NCBI GenBank assembly: GCA_019155185.1
Contig: CM032813.1
Span: 12,815,561 to 12,879,560 of the forward strand
Reading direction: 5' to 3'
DNA from: Beaufortia kweichowensis
Taxonomy: Eukaryota > Chordata > Actinopteri > Cypriniformes > Gastromyzontidae
DNA: 64,000 nucleotides
This document shows positions 1 through 7,571 of the stretch, in pieces. The position numbers and the translations under genes were made by a program. The notes under the pieces are model-generated. The model was not told the origin of the DNA. It was given only the letters and a program-made list of their open reading frames with translations, and ran no database searches. The stretch's first letter is position 1. The number at the start of each line of letters is the position of its first letter.

Positions 1-73
1 TAAATGACGTAGTAACAGCAGACCTGCTCTTTTGCACAAAACATAGTCTGCTGCTTACAAGCATACAAGGCGT
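1..73. repeat. Tail of spacer preceding unit 1
   Basis: These bases match the last part of spacer copy B that precedes every Leu gene, with the landmarks AACAGCAGACCTGCTC and TAGTCTGCTGCTTACAA. The rest of that spacer lies outside the window. Confidence 0.9.
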
Positions 74-146
74 GTCAGGATGGCCGGCGGTCTAAGGCAG
101 TTCAGGTGCAGTCTCGATCTAAGCGAGTTGAATCCCACTTCAGACA
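74..146 (+). tRNA. tRNA-Leu-CAG: tRNA-Leu-CAG-like gene, unit 1
   Basis: This is a leucine tRNA-like sequence with 5' end GTCAGGATGGCC, anticodon CAG in GTTCAGGT, a long variable arm and 3' end CTTCAGAC-A. It would decode CUG. Compared with the usual 83-nt vertebrate Leu-CAG gene, the bases between TCTAAGGC and GTTCAGG are missing, so the 5' strand of the anticodon stem is absent; every copy in the array shares this. The acceptor stem also has one mismatch. The B box here reads GTTGAATCC and lacks its C. There is no T-run just downstream. It may be a homogenised pseudogene, or the gap may be a systematic base-calling loss in a CpG-rich segment. Confidence 0.75.
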
Positions 147-237
147 TATTGGGCCCTACAGCTCTTAATTGCATGACATTTACTGAAATACGGTGTCATT
201 TGAATTGGCAGTGAAGAACAGGCATTATGAGGAAACT

Positions 238-280
238 CCATATTTCACGAAGAATCCTTTTATAGACACGTGAAATATGG
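238..280. other. Conserved 12-bp perfect inverted repeat (hairpin) between Leu and Arg, unit 1
   Basis: CCATATTTCACG (238-249) is the exact reverse complement of CGTGAAATATGG (269-280), with a 19-nt loop containing TTTT. The same arms are present in the Leu-Arg spacer of the other units, often with a one-base change at the CG. Because the loop holds the first T4 downstream of Leu, a Leu transcript would end inside this hairpin. Function is unknown. Confidence 0.85.
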
Positions 281-361
281 CATATATACAGACGTCAATA
301 ATATTCCCTGATAAGAAGATGAAAGTAGACTATTTGGTTAAATAACCAAGTCATTGCTCTT

Positions 362-436
362 GGGCCAGTTAGGCATGATGGATAAGCGATCTGATTCTGG
401 ATCAGAAGATTCCAGGTTCGACTCCTGGCTGGCTCG
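362..436 (+). tRNA. tRNA-Arg-ACG: tRNA-Arg-ACG gene, unit 1
   Basis: This is the arginine tRNA that reads CGN codons through inosine at position 34. The ends GGGCCAG and CTGGCTC-G pair over seven bases, and the T arm with CCAGGTTCGACTCCTGG is intact. In this copy the D arm reads GTTAGGCATGATGG instead of GTGGCGCAATGG, and the anticodon segment reads GATTCTGGATC instead of GACTACGGATC, so the ACG anticodon is not visible. Both changes sit at expected CpG sites. A TTTT follows within about 15 nt in this family and should terminate RNA polymerase III. An inverted repeat CTATTT/AAATAG lies about 35 nt upstream in most units. Confidence 0.88.
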
Positions 437-494
437 TGATTGGTTTTTCTGTCATTAGAGTGCCTGCTCTCTTGGTAAAAACAGCGTCGTTAAG

Positions 495-548
495 CCCGAT
501 AGCTAAGTGGGTAGAATTACTGTAGGCATTTCACTGGTCATCCTGTGG
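495..548 (+). pseudogene. Truncated tRNA-Tyr relic, unit 1
   Basis: The segment CGATAGCTAAGTGGGTAG followed by CTGTAGGCATTTCACTGG and TCATCCT matches the 5' half, anticodon region and entire intron of the Tyr gene found about 900 bp further on. It then jumps to GTGGATTTTCC, which resembles the TGTTTTTCC terminator region after the true Tyr gene. The T arm and 3' acceptor strand, about 45 bp, are missing, so no tRNA can be made. The A box is also altered (GCTAAGTGGG for GCTCAGTTGG). The same truncation is in every unit, so it pre-dates amplification of the array. Confidence 0.9.
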
Positions 549-803
549 ATTTTCCTGACCCACATTATGCTTTTATTATACACAGGAGATCATTATCTGC
601 AGTTATATTCTCATAATAAAAATGAACATGAAAATACAAACACCTTCAGAACCTACGTATTGTAGGCTAGATATTGAGCAGTTTTATTTTTAAAACATGT
701 ATGAACTTTCTGTCTGATGGAAAACATAGGAACACTATCGACAGGAACATTCTCAGGTGTCAGGATGTGTTCCCCAGCAATGAATGGTCACAACCTTCAG
801 TGC

Positions 804-871
804 GGGGTATAGCTCAGTGGTAGAGCATTTGACTACAGATCAAGAGGTCCCGGTTCAAATCGGGTGTCCCT
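804..871 (+). tRNA. tRNA-Cys: tRNA-Cys gene, unit 1 (ACA anticodon variant)
   Basis: This is the cysteine tRNA gene, with A box TAGCTCAGTGGTAGAGCA and B box GGTTCAAATC. The anticodon loop reads CTACAGA rather than the expected CTGCAGA, changing GCA to ACA; units 18 and 19 show the same change. The acceptor lacks one of five leading G residues, and the T arm is one C short. A 21-bp element starting CAGGAACATTC and ending GGTGTCA lies upstream in this family and is shared with the Tyr gene upstream region. Confidence 0.9.
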
Positions 872-1010
872 GCTCCCCTTCAGTTTGCGTTTCTTTGTGG
901 CTTTCAAAATGTTTGGCGTATTGCTATTCATTCATCCATACAAGGCGGTCCAACTATTTAGGCAAAACTGGATTTTTCTCTCTGTCACCGTGCAAAGCAG
1001 TTTGCAATGT

Positions 1011-1093
1011 GACGAGGTGGCCGAGTGGTTAAAGGCGATGGACTGCTAATCCATTGTGCTCTGCACGCGTGGGTTCGAATCCCATCCTCGTCG
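1011..1093 (+). tRNA. tRNA-Ser-GCT: tRNA-Ser-GCT gene, unit 1
   Basis: This serine tRNA decodes AGC and AGU. It shows the class II layout: acceptor GACGAGG pairing with CCTCGTC, discriminator G, anticodon GCT in GACTGCTAATC, the long variable arm TGTGCTCTGCACGCG, and B box GGGTTCGAATCCC. It equals the 82-nt vertebrate sequence except for one extra A in TTAAAGG, which most copies share. An inverted repeat TGCAAA/TTTGCA lies just upstream. No T4 occurs between here and the end of the following Tyr gene. Confidence 0.96.
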
Positions 1094-1388
1094 TTCCATG
1101 CTTCGCTCTGAGAAAACCCAGATGAATAAGATGATGTGTCATAGGATATACATTATGAATCTCATTGCTTTGTGTTTCAAAGCACTTTGTAGAACCACAT
1201 TTCTTCCAGAAGCCACATTGTGCACTAGAAGAAAGGTGAAATTAAGAATGGCATTTCTCCATGGATCTGTTGGCCAGATTCTGATTTGTCAGACTTAAAA
1301 TCCACAGCATGGACGAATAGAATCAGGAACAGGAACATTCACTGGTGTCAAATACAAAACAGCAGAAACCATTGTTGGCCATGGTACA

Positions 1389-1474
1389 CCTTGATAGCTC
1401 AGTTGGTAGAGGCGGAGGACTGTAGGCATTTCACTGGTCATCCTTAGGTCGCTGGTTCAAATCGGCTCGAAGGA
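1389..1474 (+). tRNA. tRNA-Tyr-GTA: tRNA-Tyr-GTA gene with 14-nt intron, unit 1
   Basis: This tyrosine tRNA has exon 1 ending GGACTGTAG (anticodon GTA), the intron GCATTTCACTGGTC, and exon 2 starting ATCCTTAGG. An intron after position 37 is standard for eukaryotic tRNA-Tyr and requires tRNA splicing endonuclease. The B box is GGTTCAAATC and the 3' end is GGCTCGAAGG-A. The acceptor reads CCTTGA, missing a C at the CpG, and one C is missing in the T arm. A T6 run follows within about 7 nt and is a good RNA polymerase III terminator. It converges on the Glu gene about 70 bp away. Confidence 0.95.
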
Positions 1475-1544
1475 AAGGTGTTTTTTCCTACGAGTTGGTC
1501 ATTGAAATTTGTTACTTGTCAAAATGTCCGTCTCAAAACACAAG

Positions 1545-1608
1545 TTCCCTGACGGAATCGAACCGACGCGGTGGAAGCGCCGAATCCTAACCACTAGACC
1601 ACCAGGGG
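1545..1608 (-). tRNA. tRNA-Glu-CTC: tRNA-Glu gene, unit 1
   Basis: On the minus strand this reads as glutamate tRNA with the diagnostic 5' half TGGTGGTCTAGTGGTTAGGA, followed by the anticodon arm and a T arm ending CAGGGAA. The best copies elsewhere in the array give anticodon CTC. Here the anticodon region reads GGCGCTTCCACC, which could be TTC or a damaged CTC, and several C or G residues are missing in the T arm. The first base is C instead of T. An AAAA on the plus strand about 8 nt to the left gives a T4 terminator. Confidence 0.88.
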
Positions 1609-1683
1609 CGATCTGCTCCAAGCTGGATAGGCCAAGGCGTGGAAGTGAAATGGGCGCATACCAGTAGTTTAAAAGTACCACCC

Positions 1684-1752
1684 TGCCCGTGTGAGGCTCG
1701 AACTCACGACCTTCAGATTATGAGACTGACGCTGCCTAACTGCCAACGAGGC
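1684..1752 (-). tRNA. tRNA-Met-CAT: tRNA-Met-CAT elongator gene, unit 1
   Basis: On the minus strand this is the elongator methionine tRNA: acceptor GCCTCGT, anticodon CAT in GTCTCATAATC, and T arm GTGAGTTCGAGCCTCAC. The full form is 74 nt, as in unit 2; this copy lacks about five bases at CpG sites in the D loop, anticodon stem and acceptor. It is not the initiator, which begins AGCAGAG in vertebrates. The TTTAAAA to its left supplies a T4 on the minus strand. The upstream flank carries the 10-bp palindrome CACTGCAGTG or a near match. Confidence 0.93.
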
Positions 1753-2100
1753 ACAAATGGACGAGGGGGTGGGGGCCGAAACACTGCAGTGAAGGAGGCG
1801 ACACTGACAGCGGAATCACAAGTGAAGTCAAAGTAACGCATTTACTTTGGATTGTATCTGAATTCTTGCCACTGTAAATTGGATTATACACATAGTGATT
1901 AAGACATTTTGTTGAAATTGAACTGCAAACGTGGAAACTTCCTGGAAGAACCACAACATTCTAAAGAGCATAACAGAAGCAAAGCACCAAGCCAACCAAG
2001 AAGCTACAATAACAGTCCAACAGCATCAGGAAACAGTGAGTTCCTTTAAATGTTTTACGTCTAGGAAAAGAAGAAAAACTCTTTTCATATATTATACACA

Positions 2101-2514
2101 TATTGACATAATAAAATACACATACAATTTTAATTAAACTAAACAAAGGAAGAGACTTGCCAGTCTTGTTTGACCAGCCTACCTGCTCACTAGCAACTCC
2201 ACGTTCTTCTGTGGTGGTGTGAATTATCAACTGTGAAGGCCTATGCCACATAAATGGTAAAGCCCACTGATAGGTCAAGACTATGCTATCGATAATCCCA
2301 TTACAATACAAACAGCAAGTACAGACATCAATGGAGGAAGTGCCTCATCAGAAGGAGGCTGCGACCTGAAATCTCTGACCATCACATGCCCCGATGATGT
2401 AACCAGTGAGCCTGCAAAACAAAATCAAAACTAACTAATCAACCCCAGAAAGCCGACTTCATGCAAGTACAAGGCAGGAAAGTAAAAGCAGATCTGTTCT
2501 TTGGCACAGACTAG
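2101..2514 (+). repeat. Spacer block A (diverged internal duplicate), unit 1
   Basis: Block A aligns along its length with block B at 2961-3380. Shared landmarks in the same order include ATATTGACAT, TGTGAATTA.CAACTGTGAAG, CTATGCCA, AGGTCAA, CTCATCAGAAG, GATGATG, CCAGTGAG.CTGCAAA and GCAGA.CTG.TCTTT.GCACA. Identity looks roughly 70-80 percent by eye. The two blocks are far more different from each other than either is between units, so the duplication is older than the array's homogenisation. Confidence 0.85.
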
Positions 2515-2904
2515 TAAAATGCAAGCCATGACGCAACTACGTCTGTATCACAGAGGCAGTAATGATCCAGTGTTCAGAAGACATTCTTGAACAGTTTGAA
2601 GAGACTGTGCAGCCTTGAAACCTAGCAGAGAAGGGAAAGTCTGCTCTCAGCCCAGTAACACCAGCAGATGACAGCTACACACACACACACAGCCCCTCTT
2701 TCCCACAAACACTCCTACCAACAGTGTCTGTTCAATAGATCCCAGTGCTTTTCACTGCTGGAGATGGAAATCACTGAATCGAAAGAAAACGTCAAGAAAC
2801 TGGCGCACCTCTCAATAGCCAAGAGTGAGCGAAGGCTCCTAAAAGGGACAACGACATCAGAACAGAATAAGGTTGTGTGTGCTCTGTTCAAATGAATGCC
2901 TCTA

Positions 2905-2908
<4 letters not shown>

Positions 2909-2953
<45 letters not shown>
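2909..2953. repeat. (TA)n microsatellite, unit 1
   Basis: About 22 uninterrupted TA repeats sit between CCTCTAGTTT and TTGTCCTCATATTGACATG. This is the most length-variable site in the unit. Confidence 0.97.
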
Positions 2954-2956
<3 letters not shown>

Positions 2957-2960
2957 CCTC

Positions 2961-3380
2961 ATATTGACATGTTAACAAAAACACAAAAACATTTTAAATG
3001 ACTGTAAACAGAGGTATTTGCAAGGATTGCCTACCAGCAGCTCATGTTCTTCTCTGGAGGTGTGAATTAGCAACTGTGAAGCGTCTATGCCAAACAAAAG
3101 GTAAACGCCCATTTCACAGGTCAATAGAATCTGACGGCCAATCCAATTAGAATTCAAAACCACTACAAGCAACAATGGAGTAATGTGGCTCATCAGAAGA
3201 GGGATCGAGTTAAACTCTTTGACCCTCATGTACTCTGATGATGGAACCAGTGAGTCTGCAAAGAAAATCAAAGCTAGCTGATCAAATGTTCCCCAGAAAC
3301 AGAGCAAGCTGATTTTATGCAAGTAAATGACGTAGAAGTAACAGCAGACCTGCTCTTTTGCACAAAACGCATAGTCTGCT
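2961..3380 (+). repeat. Spacer block B (diverged internal duplicate), unit 1
   Basis: This is the partner of block A at 2101-2514. It starts at ATATTGACATGTTAAC just after the (TA)n run and ends near TAGTCTGCT, about 20 bp before the next Leu gene. The A/B homology appears to stop at this end. Confidence 0.85.
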
Positions 3381-3398
3381 GCTTACAAACCTAGGCGT

Positions 3399-3475
3399 GT
3401 CAGGATGGCCGGCGGTCTAAGGCAGTTCAGGTCGCAGTCTCCCGTCTAGGCGTAGGTTCGAATCCACTTCAGACA
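3399..3475 (+). tRNA. tRNA-Leu-CAG: tRNA-Leu-CAG-like gene, unit 2
   Basis: 77 nt. The B box GGTTCGAATCC is intact. The 5' anticodon-stem strand is absent and the D arm is short (GGCCGGCGG). Confidence 0.75.
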
Positions 3476-3689
3476 TATTGGGCCCCTACAGCTCTTAATT
3501 GCATGACATTTACTGAAATCGGTGTCATTTGAATTGGCAGTGAAGAACAGGCACCATTATGAGGCTCCATATTTCCACGAAGAATCCTTTTATAGACACG
3601 TGATATGGCATATATACAGGCGTCAATAATATTCCCTGATAAGAAGATGAAAGTAGACTATTTGGTTAAATAGCCAAGTCATTGCTCTT

Positions 3690-3762
3690 GGGCCAGTGGC
3701 AGAATGGATAACGCGTCTGACTACGGATCAGAAGATTCCAGGTTCGACTCCTGGCTGGCTCG
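3690..3762 (+). tRNA. tRNA-Arg-ACG: tRNA-Arg-ACG gene, unit 2
   Basis: This is one of the best copies, at the full 73 nt. ACG is visible in GACTACGGATC and all four stems can form. The only oddity is GCAGAATGG for GCGCAATGG in the D loop. Confidence 0.97.
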
Positions 3763-3811
3763 GCTGGTTTTCTGTGGTAGAGTATGCTCTCTTGGTAAAA
3801 CAGTCGTTAAG

Positions 3812-3870
3812 CCTTCGATAGCTAAGTGGGTAGAAGCTGAATACTGTAGGCATTTCACTGGTCATCTGTG
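3812..3870 (+). pseudogene. Truncated tRNA-Tyr relic, unit 2
   Basis: The 5' end is the complete CCTTCGATAG. The intron is retained and the 3' half deleted. CATCTGTGG has lost one C relative to the other relics. Confidence 0.9.
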
Positions 3871-4131
3871 GATTTTTCCTGACCCACATTATGCTTTTAT
3901 ATACACAGGAGATCATTATCTGCAGTTATATTCTCTATAATAAAAATGAAGCATGAAAATACAAACACCTTCAGAACCTACGTATTGTAGGCTAGATATT
4001 GAGCAGTTTTATTTTTAAAACATGTATGAACTTTCTGTCTGATGGAAAACATGGGGAACACTATCTGACAGGAACATTCTCAGGTGTCAGGATGTGTTCC
4101 CCAGCAATGAGATGGTCACAACCTTCCGTAT

Positions 4132-4201
4132 GGGGTATAGCTCAGTGGTAGAGCATTTGACTGCAGATCAAGAGGTCCCGGTTCAAATCCGGGTGTCCCC
4201 T
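4132..4201 (+). tRNA. tRNA-Cys-GCA: tRNA-Cys-GCA gene, unit 2
   Basis: The anticodon is GCA and the T arm is nearly complete. One leading G and one T-stem C are missing. Confidence 0.95.
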
Positions 4202-4338
4202 TGCTCCCTTCAGTTTGCGTTTCTTTGTGGCTTTCAAAATGTTTAGTATTGCTATTCATTCATCCATACAAGGCGGTCCAACTATTTAGGCAAAACTGGA
4301 TTTTTCTCTCTGTCACGGTGCAAAGCAGTTTGCAATGT

Positions 4339-4419
4339 GACGAGGTGGCCGAGTGGTTAAAGGCGATGGACTGCTAATCCATTGTGCTCTGCAGTGAGGT
4401 TCAATCCCATCCTGCATCG
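4339..4419 (+). tRNA. tRNA-Ser-GCT: tRNA-Ser-GCT gene, unit 2
   Basis: GCT is clear. The T loop reads GTTCAATCC, with the G of the B box lost, and the 3' acceptor reads CCTGCATCG. Confidence 0.92.
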
Positions 4420-4719
4420 TTCCATGCTTTGCTCTGAGAAAACCAAATGAATAAGATGATGTGTCATAGGATATACATTATGAATCTCATTGCTTTGTGT
4501 TTCAAAGCACTTTGCTTAAGACCACATTTCTTCCAGAAGCCACATTGTGCACTAGAAGAAAAAGGTGAAATTAAGAATGGCATTTCTCCATGGATCTGCT
4601 TGGCCAGATTCTGATTTATGCTGACTTAAAATCCACAGCATGGACGAATAGAATCAGGAACAGGAACATTCACTGGTGTCAAATACAAAACCCAGAAACC
4701 ATTGTTGGCCATCGGTACA

Positions 4720-4809
4720 CCTTGATAGCTCAGTTGGTAGAAGCGGAGGAGGACTGTAGGCATTTCACTGGTCATCCTTAGGTCGCTGGTTCAAATCCGG
4801 CTCGAAGGA
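4720..4809 (+). tRNA. tRNA-Tyr-GTA: tRNA-Tyr-GTA gene with intron, unit 2
   Basis: GTA and the 14-nt intron are intact. The acceptor reads CCTTGA, and an extra GGA duplicates part of the anticodon stem (GGAGGAGGAC). Confidence 0.94.
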
Positions 4810-4880
4810 AGAGGTGTTTTTCCTACGAGTTGGTCATGCAAATTTGTTACTTGTCAAAAATGTCCGTCTCAAAACACAAG

Positions 4881-4948
4881 TCCGGGAATGACCGGGTCGA
4901 ACCAGACATGGCGGTGAGGCTGAATCCTAACCACTAGACCACCAGGGG
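4881..4948 (-). tRNA. tRNA-Glu-CTC: tRNA-Glu gene, unit 2
   Basis: The D-arm half (CTAACCACTAGACCACCAGG on the plus strand) is intact. The T-arm end is rearranged as TCCGGGAATGACCGGGTCGAACC and the anticodon segment is shortened to GGTGAGGC. Confidence 0.82.
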
Positions 4949-5023
4949 CGATCTGCTCACAAGCTGGGATAGGCCAAAGTGGAAGTGAAATGGGCGCACA
5001 CCAGTAGTTTAAAAGTACCACCC

Positions 5024-5097
5024 TGCCCCGTGTGAGGCTCGAACTCACGACCTTCAGATTATGAGACTGACGCGCTGCCTAACTGCGCCAACGAGGC
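5024..5097 (-). tRNA. tRNA-Met-CAT: tRNA-Met-CAT elongator gene, unit 2 (intact reference copy)
   Basis: This is the full 74-nt copy with every stem paired: acceptor GCCTCGT with ACGGGGC, anticodon stem GTCAG/CTGAA-side with CAT, and T stem GTGAG/CTCAC. It is the best Met template in the window for judging the others. Confidence 0.98.
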
Positions 5098-6265
5098 ACA
5101 ATGGACGTCGGGGGGTTGGGGGACGAAGCACTGCAGTGAAGGAGGCGACACTGACAGCGGAATCACAAGTGAAGTCAAAGTAACCGCATTTACTTTGGAT
5201 TGTATCTGAATTCTTGCCACTGTAAATCGGATTATACACATAGTGATTAAGACATTTTGTTCGAAATTGAACTGCAAACGTGGAAACTTCCTGGAAGAAC
5301 CACAACATTCTAAAGAGCATAACAGAAGCAAAGCACCAAGCCAACCAAGAAGCTACAATAACAGTCCAACAGCATCAGGAAACAGTGAGTTCCTTTAAAT
5401 GTTTTACGTCTAGGAAAAGAAAAAACTCTTTTCATATATTATACACATGGACATAATAAAATACACATACAATTTTAATTAAACTAAACAAAGGAAGAGA
5501 GACTTGCCAGTCTTGTTTGACCAGCCTACCTGCTCACCAGCAACTCACGTTCTTCTGTGGTGGTGTGAATTATCAACTGTGAAGGCGCCTATGCCACATA
5601 AACGGTAAACGCCCCACTGATAGGTCAAGACTATGCTATCGACCAATCCCATTACAATACAAACAGCAAGTACAGACATCAATGGAAGTGCCTCATCAGA
5701 AGGAGGCTGACCGACCTGAAATCTCTGACCATCACATGCCCGATGATGTAACCAGTGAGCCTGCAAAAACAAAATCAAAACTAACTAATCAACCCCCAGA
5801 AAGCCGACTTCATGCAAGTACAAGGCAGGAAGTAAAAGCAGATCTGTTCTTTGGCACAGACTAGTAAAATGCAAGCCATGACGCACTTCACGTCTGTATC
5901 ACAGAGGCACAGTAATGATCCAGTGTTCAGAAGACATTCTTGAACAGTTTGAGAGACTGTGCAGCCTTGAAAGACCTAGCAGAAGGAAAGTCTGCTCTCA
6001 GCCCAGTAACACCAGCAGATGACAGCTTCACACACACACACACAGCCCCTCTTTCCCACCAAACACTCATACCAACAGTGTCTGTTCAATAGATCCCCGA
6101 GAGTGCTTTTCACTGCTGGAGATGAAATCACTGAATCGAAGAAAACGTCCAAGAAACTGGCGCACCTCTCAATAGCCAAGAGAGTGAGCAGAAAGGCTCT
6201 AAAGAGGACAACGACATCAGAACAGAATAAGGTTGTGTGTGCTCTGTTCAAATGAATGCCTCTAG

Positions 6266-6341
<76 letters not shown>

Positions 6342-6784
6342 CCTCATATTGACATGTTAACAAAAACACAAAAACATTTTAAATGACTGTAAACAGAGGG
6401 AGAGGTATTTGCAAGGATTGCCTTACCAGCTCATGTTCTTCTCTGGAGGTGTGAATTGCAACTGTGAAGGCGTCTATGCCAAACAAAGGTAAGCGCCCAT
6501 TTCACAGGTCAATAGAATCACGAGCAGCCAATCCAATTAGAATTCAAAACCACTACAAGCAACAATGGAGTAATGTGGCTCATCAGAAGGGGATCGAGTT
6601 AAACTCTTTGACCCTCATACTCTGATGATGGAACCAGTGAGTCTGCAAGAGAAAATCAAAGCTAGCTGATCAAATGTTCCCCAGAAACAGAGCAAGCTGA
6701 TTTATGCAAGTAAATGACGTAAGTAACAGCAGACCTGCTCTTTTGCACAAAAGCGCATAGTCTGCTGCTTACAACACTGGGCGT
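5098..6784. repeat. Intergenic spacer, unit 2
   Basis: The landmarks are as in unit 1. The (CA)n run is near 6029-6043. The (TA)n run has one TG interruption. No gene is supported. Confidence 0.9.
6270..6339. repeat. (TA)n microsatellite, unit 2
   Basis: About 70 bp of TA repeats with a single GT interruption near 6309. Confidence 0.97.
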
Positions 6785-6858
6785 GTCAGGATGGCGGCGG
6801 TCTAAGGCAGTTCAGGTTGCAGTCTCCCATCTAGGCGTGGGTTGAATCCCACTTGACA
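6785..6858 (+). tRNA. tRNA-Leu-CAG: tRNA-Leu-CAG-like gene, unit 3
   Basis: 74 nt. Its end reads CACTTGACA, with CA lost from the acceptor. The B box is GTTGAATCC. Confidence 0.72.
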
Positions 6859-7061
6859 TATTGGGCCCTACAGCTCTTAATTGCATGACATTTACTGAAA
6901 TACGGTGTCATTTGAATTGGCAGTGAAGAAAAGGCACGTGTGAGGGCTCCATATTTCACGAAGAATCCTTTTATGAGACCGTGAAATATGGCATATGAAC
7001 GTCCAATAATATTCCCTGATAAGAAGATGACTATTTGGTTAAATAGCAAGTCATTGCTCTT

Positions 7062-7138
7062 GGGCCAGTGGCATGATGGATACTTGGCGTCTGACTACGG
7101 ATCAGAAGATTCCAGGTTCGACTCCTGGCTGGCTTTCG
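7062..7138 (+). tRNA. tRNA-Arg-ACG: tRNA-Arg-ACG gene, unit 3
   Basis: ACG is intact. The D stem reads GGATACTTGGCG and the 3' end has an extra TT (GGCTTTCG). Confidence 0.92.
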
Positions 7139-7187
7139 GTGGTTTTCTGTAAAGTTCCCTGCTCTCTTGGTAAAAACAGCGGTTAAG

Positions 7188-7247
7188 CCTTCGATAGCTA
7201 AGTGGGTAGGCTGGTACTGTAGGCATTTCACTGGTCATCCTGTGGAT
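7188..7247 (+). pseudogene. Truncated tRNA-Tyr relic, unit 3
   Basis: CCTTCGATAGCTAAGTGGG, the GTA loop and the intron are present. The T-run is shortened to GGATTTCTG. Confidence 0.9.
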
Positions 7248-7502
7248 TTCTGACCCACATTATGCTTTTTATTATACACAGGAGATCATTATCTGACAGT
7301 TATATTCTCTATAATAAAATTGAAGCATGAAAATACAAACACCTTCAGAACCTACGTATTGTAGGCTAGATATTGAGCAGTTTTATTTTAAAACATGTAT
7401 GAACTTTCTGTCTGATGGAAAACATGGGAACACTATCTGACAGGAACATTCTCAGGTGTCAGGATGTGTTCCCCAGCAATGAGATGGTCACAACCTTCAG
7501 TC

Positions 7503-7571
7503 GGGGGTATAGCTCAGTGGTAGAGCATTTGACTGCAGATCAAGAGGTCCCGGTTCAAATCCGTGTCCCCT
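7503..7571 (+). tRNA. tRNA-Cys-GCA: tRNA-Cys-GCA gene, unit 3
   Basis: All five leading G residues and GCA are present. The 3' T stem is truncated to AATCCGTGTCCCC. Confidence 0.93.

Larger units (their letters stand above)
1753..3398. repeat. Intergenic spacer, unit 1
   Basis: No supported gene lies here. Landmarks in order are the Met upstream flank, duplicated block A (2101-2514), a short (CA)n run near 2676-2691, a (TA)n run at 2909-2953, and block B (2961-3380) ending beside the next Leu gene. Confidence 0.9.

Noticed and set aside
4081..4131. A second partial Leu gene upstream of Cys (GTGTCAGGATG)
   Set aside because: Only about 11 bases match the Leu 5' end, and the sequence then diverges (TGTTCCCC), so chance similarity is enough.
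5976..6347. Minus-strand frames rich in alternating Ile-Tyr, present in most units
   Set aside because: These are translations of (TA)n microsatellites joined to spacer sequence, not membrane proteins.
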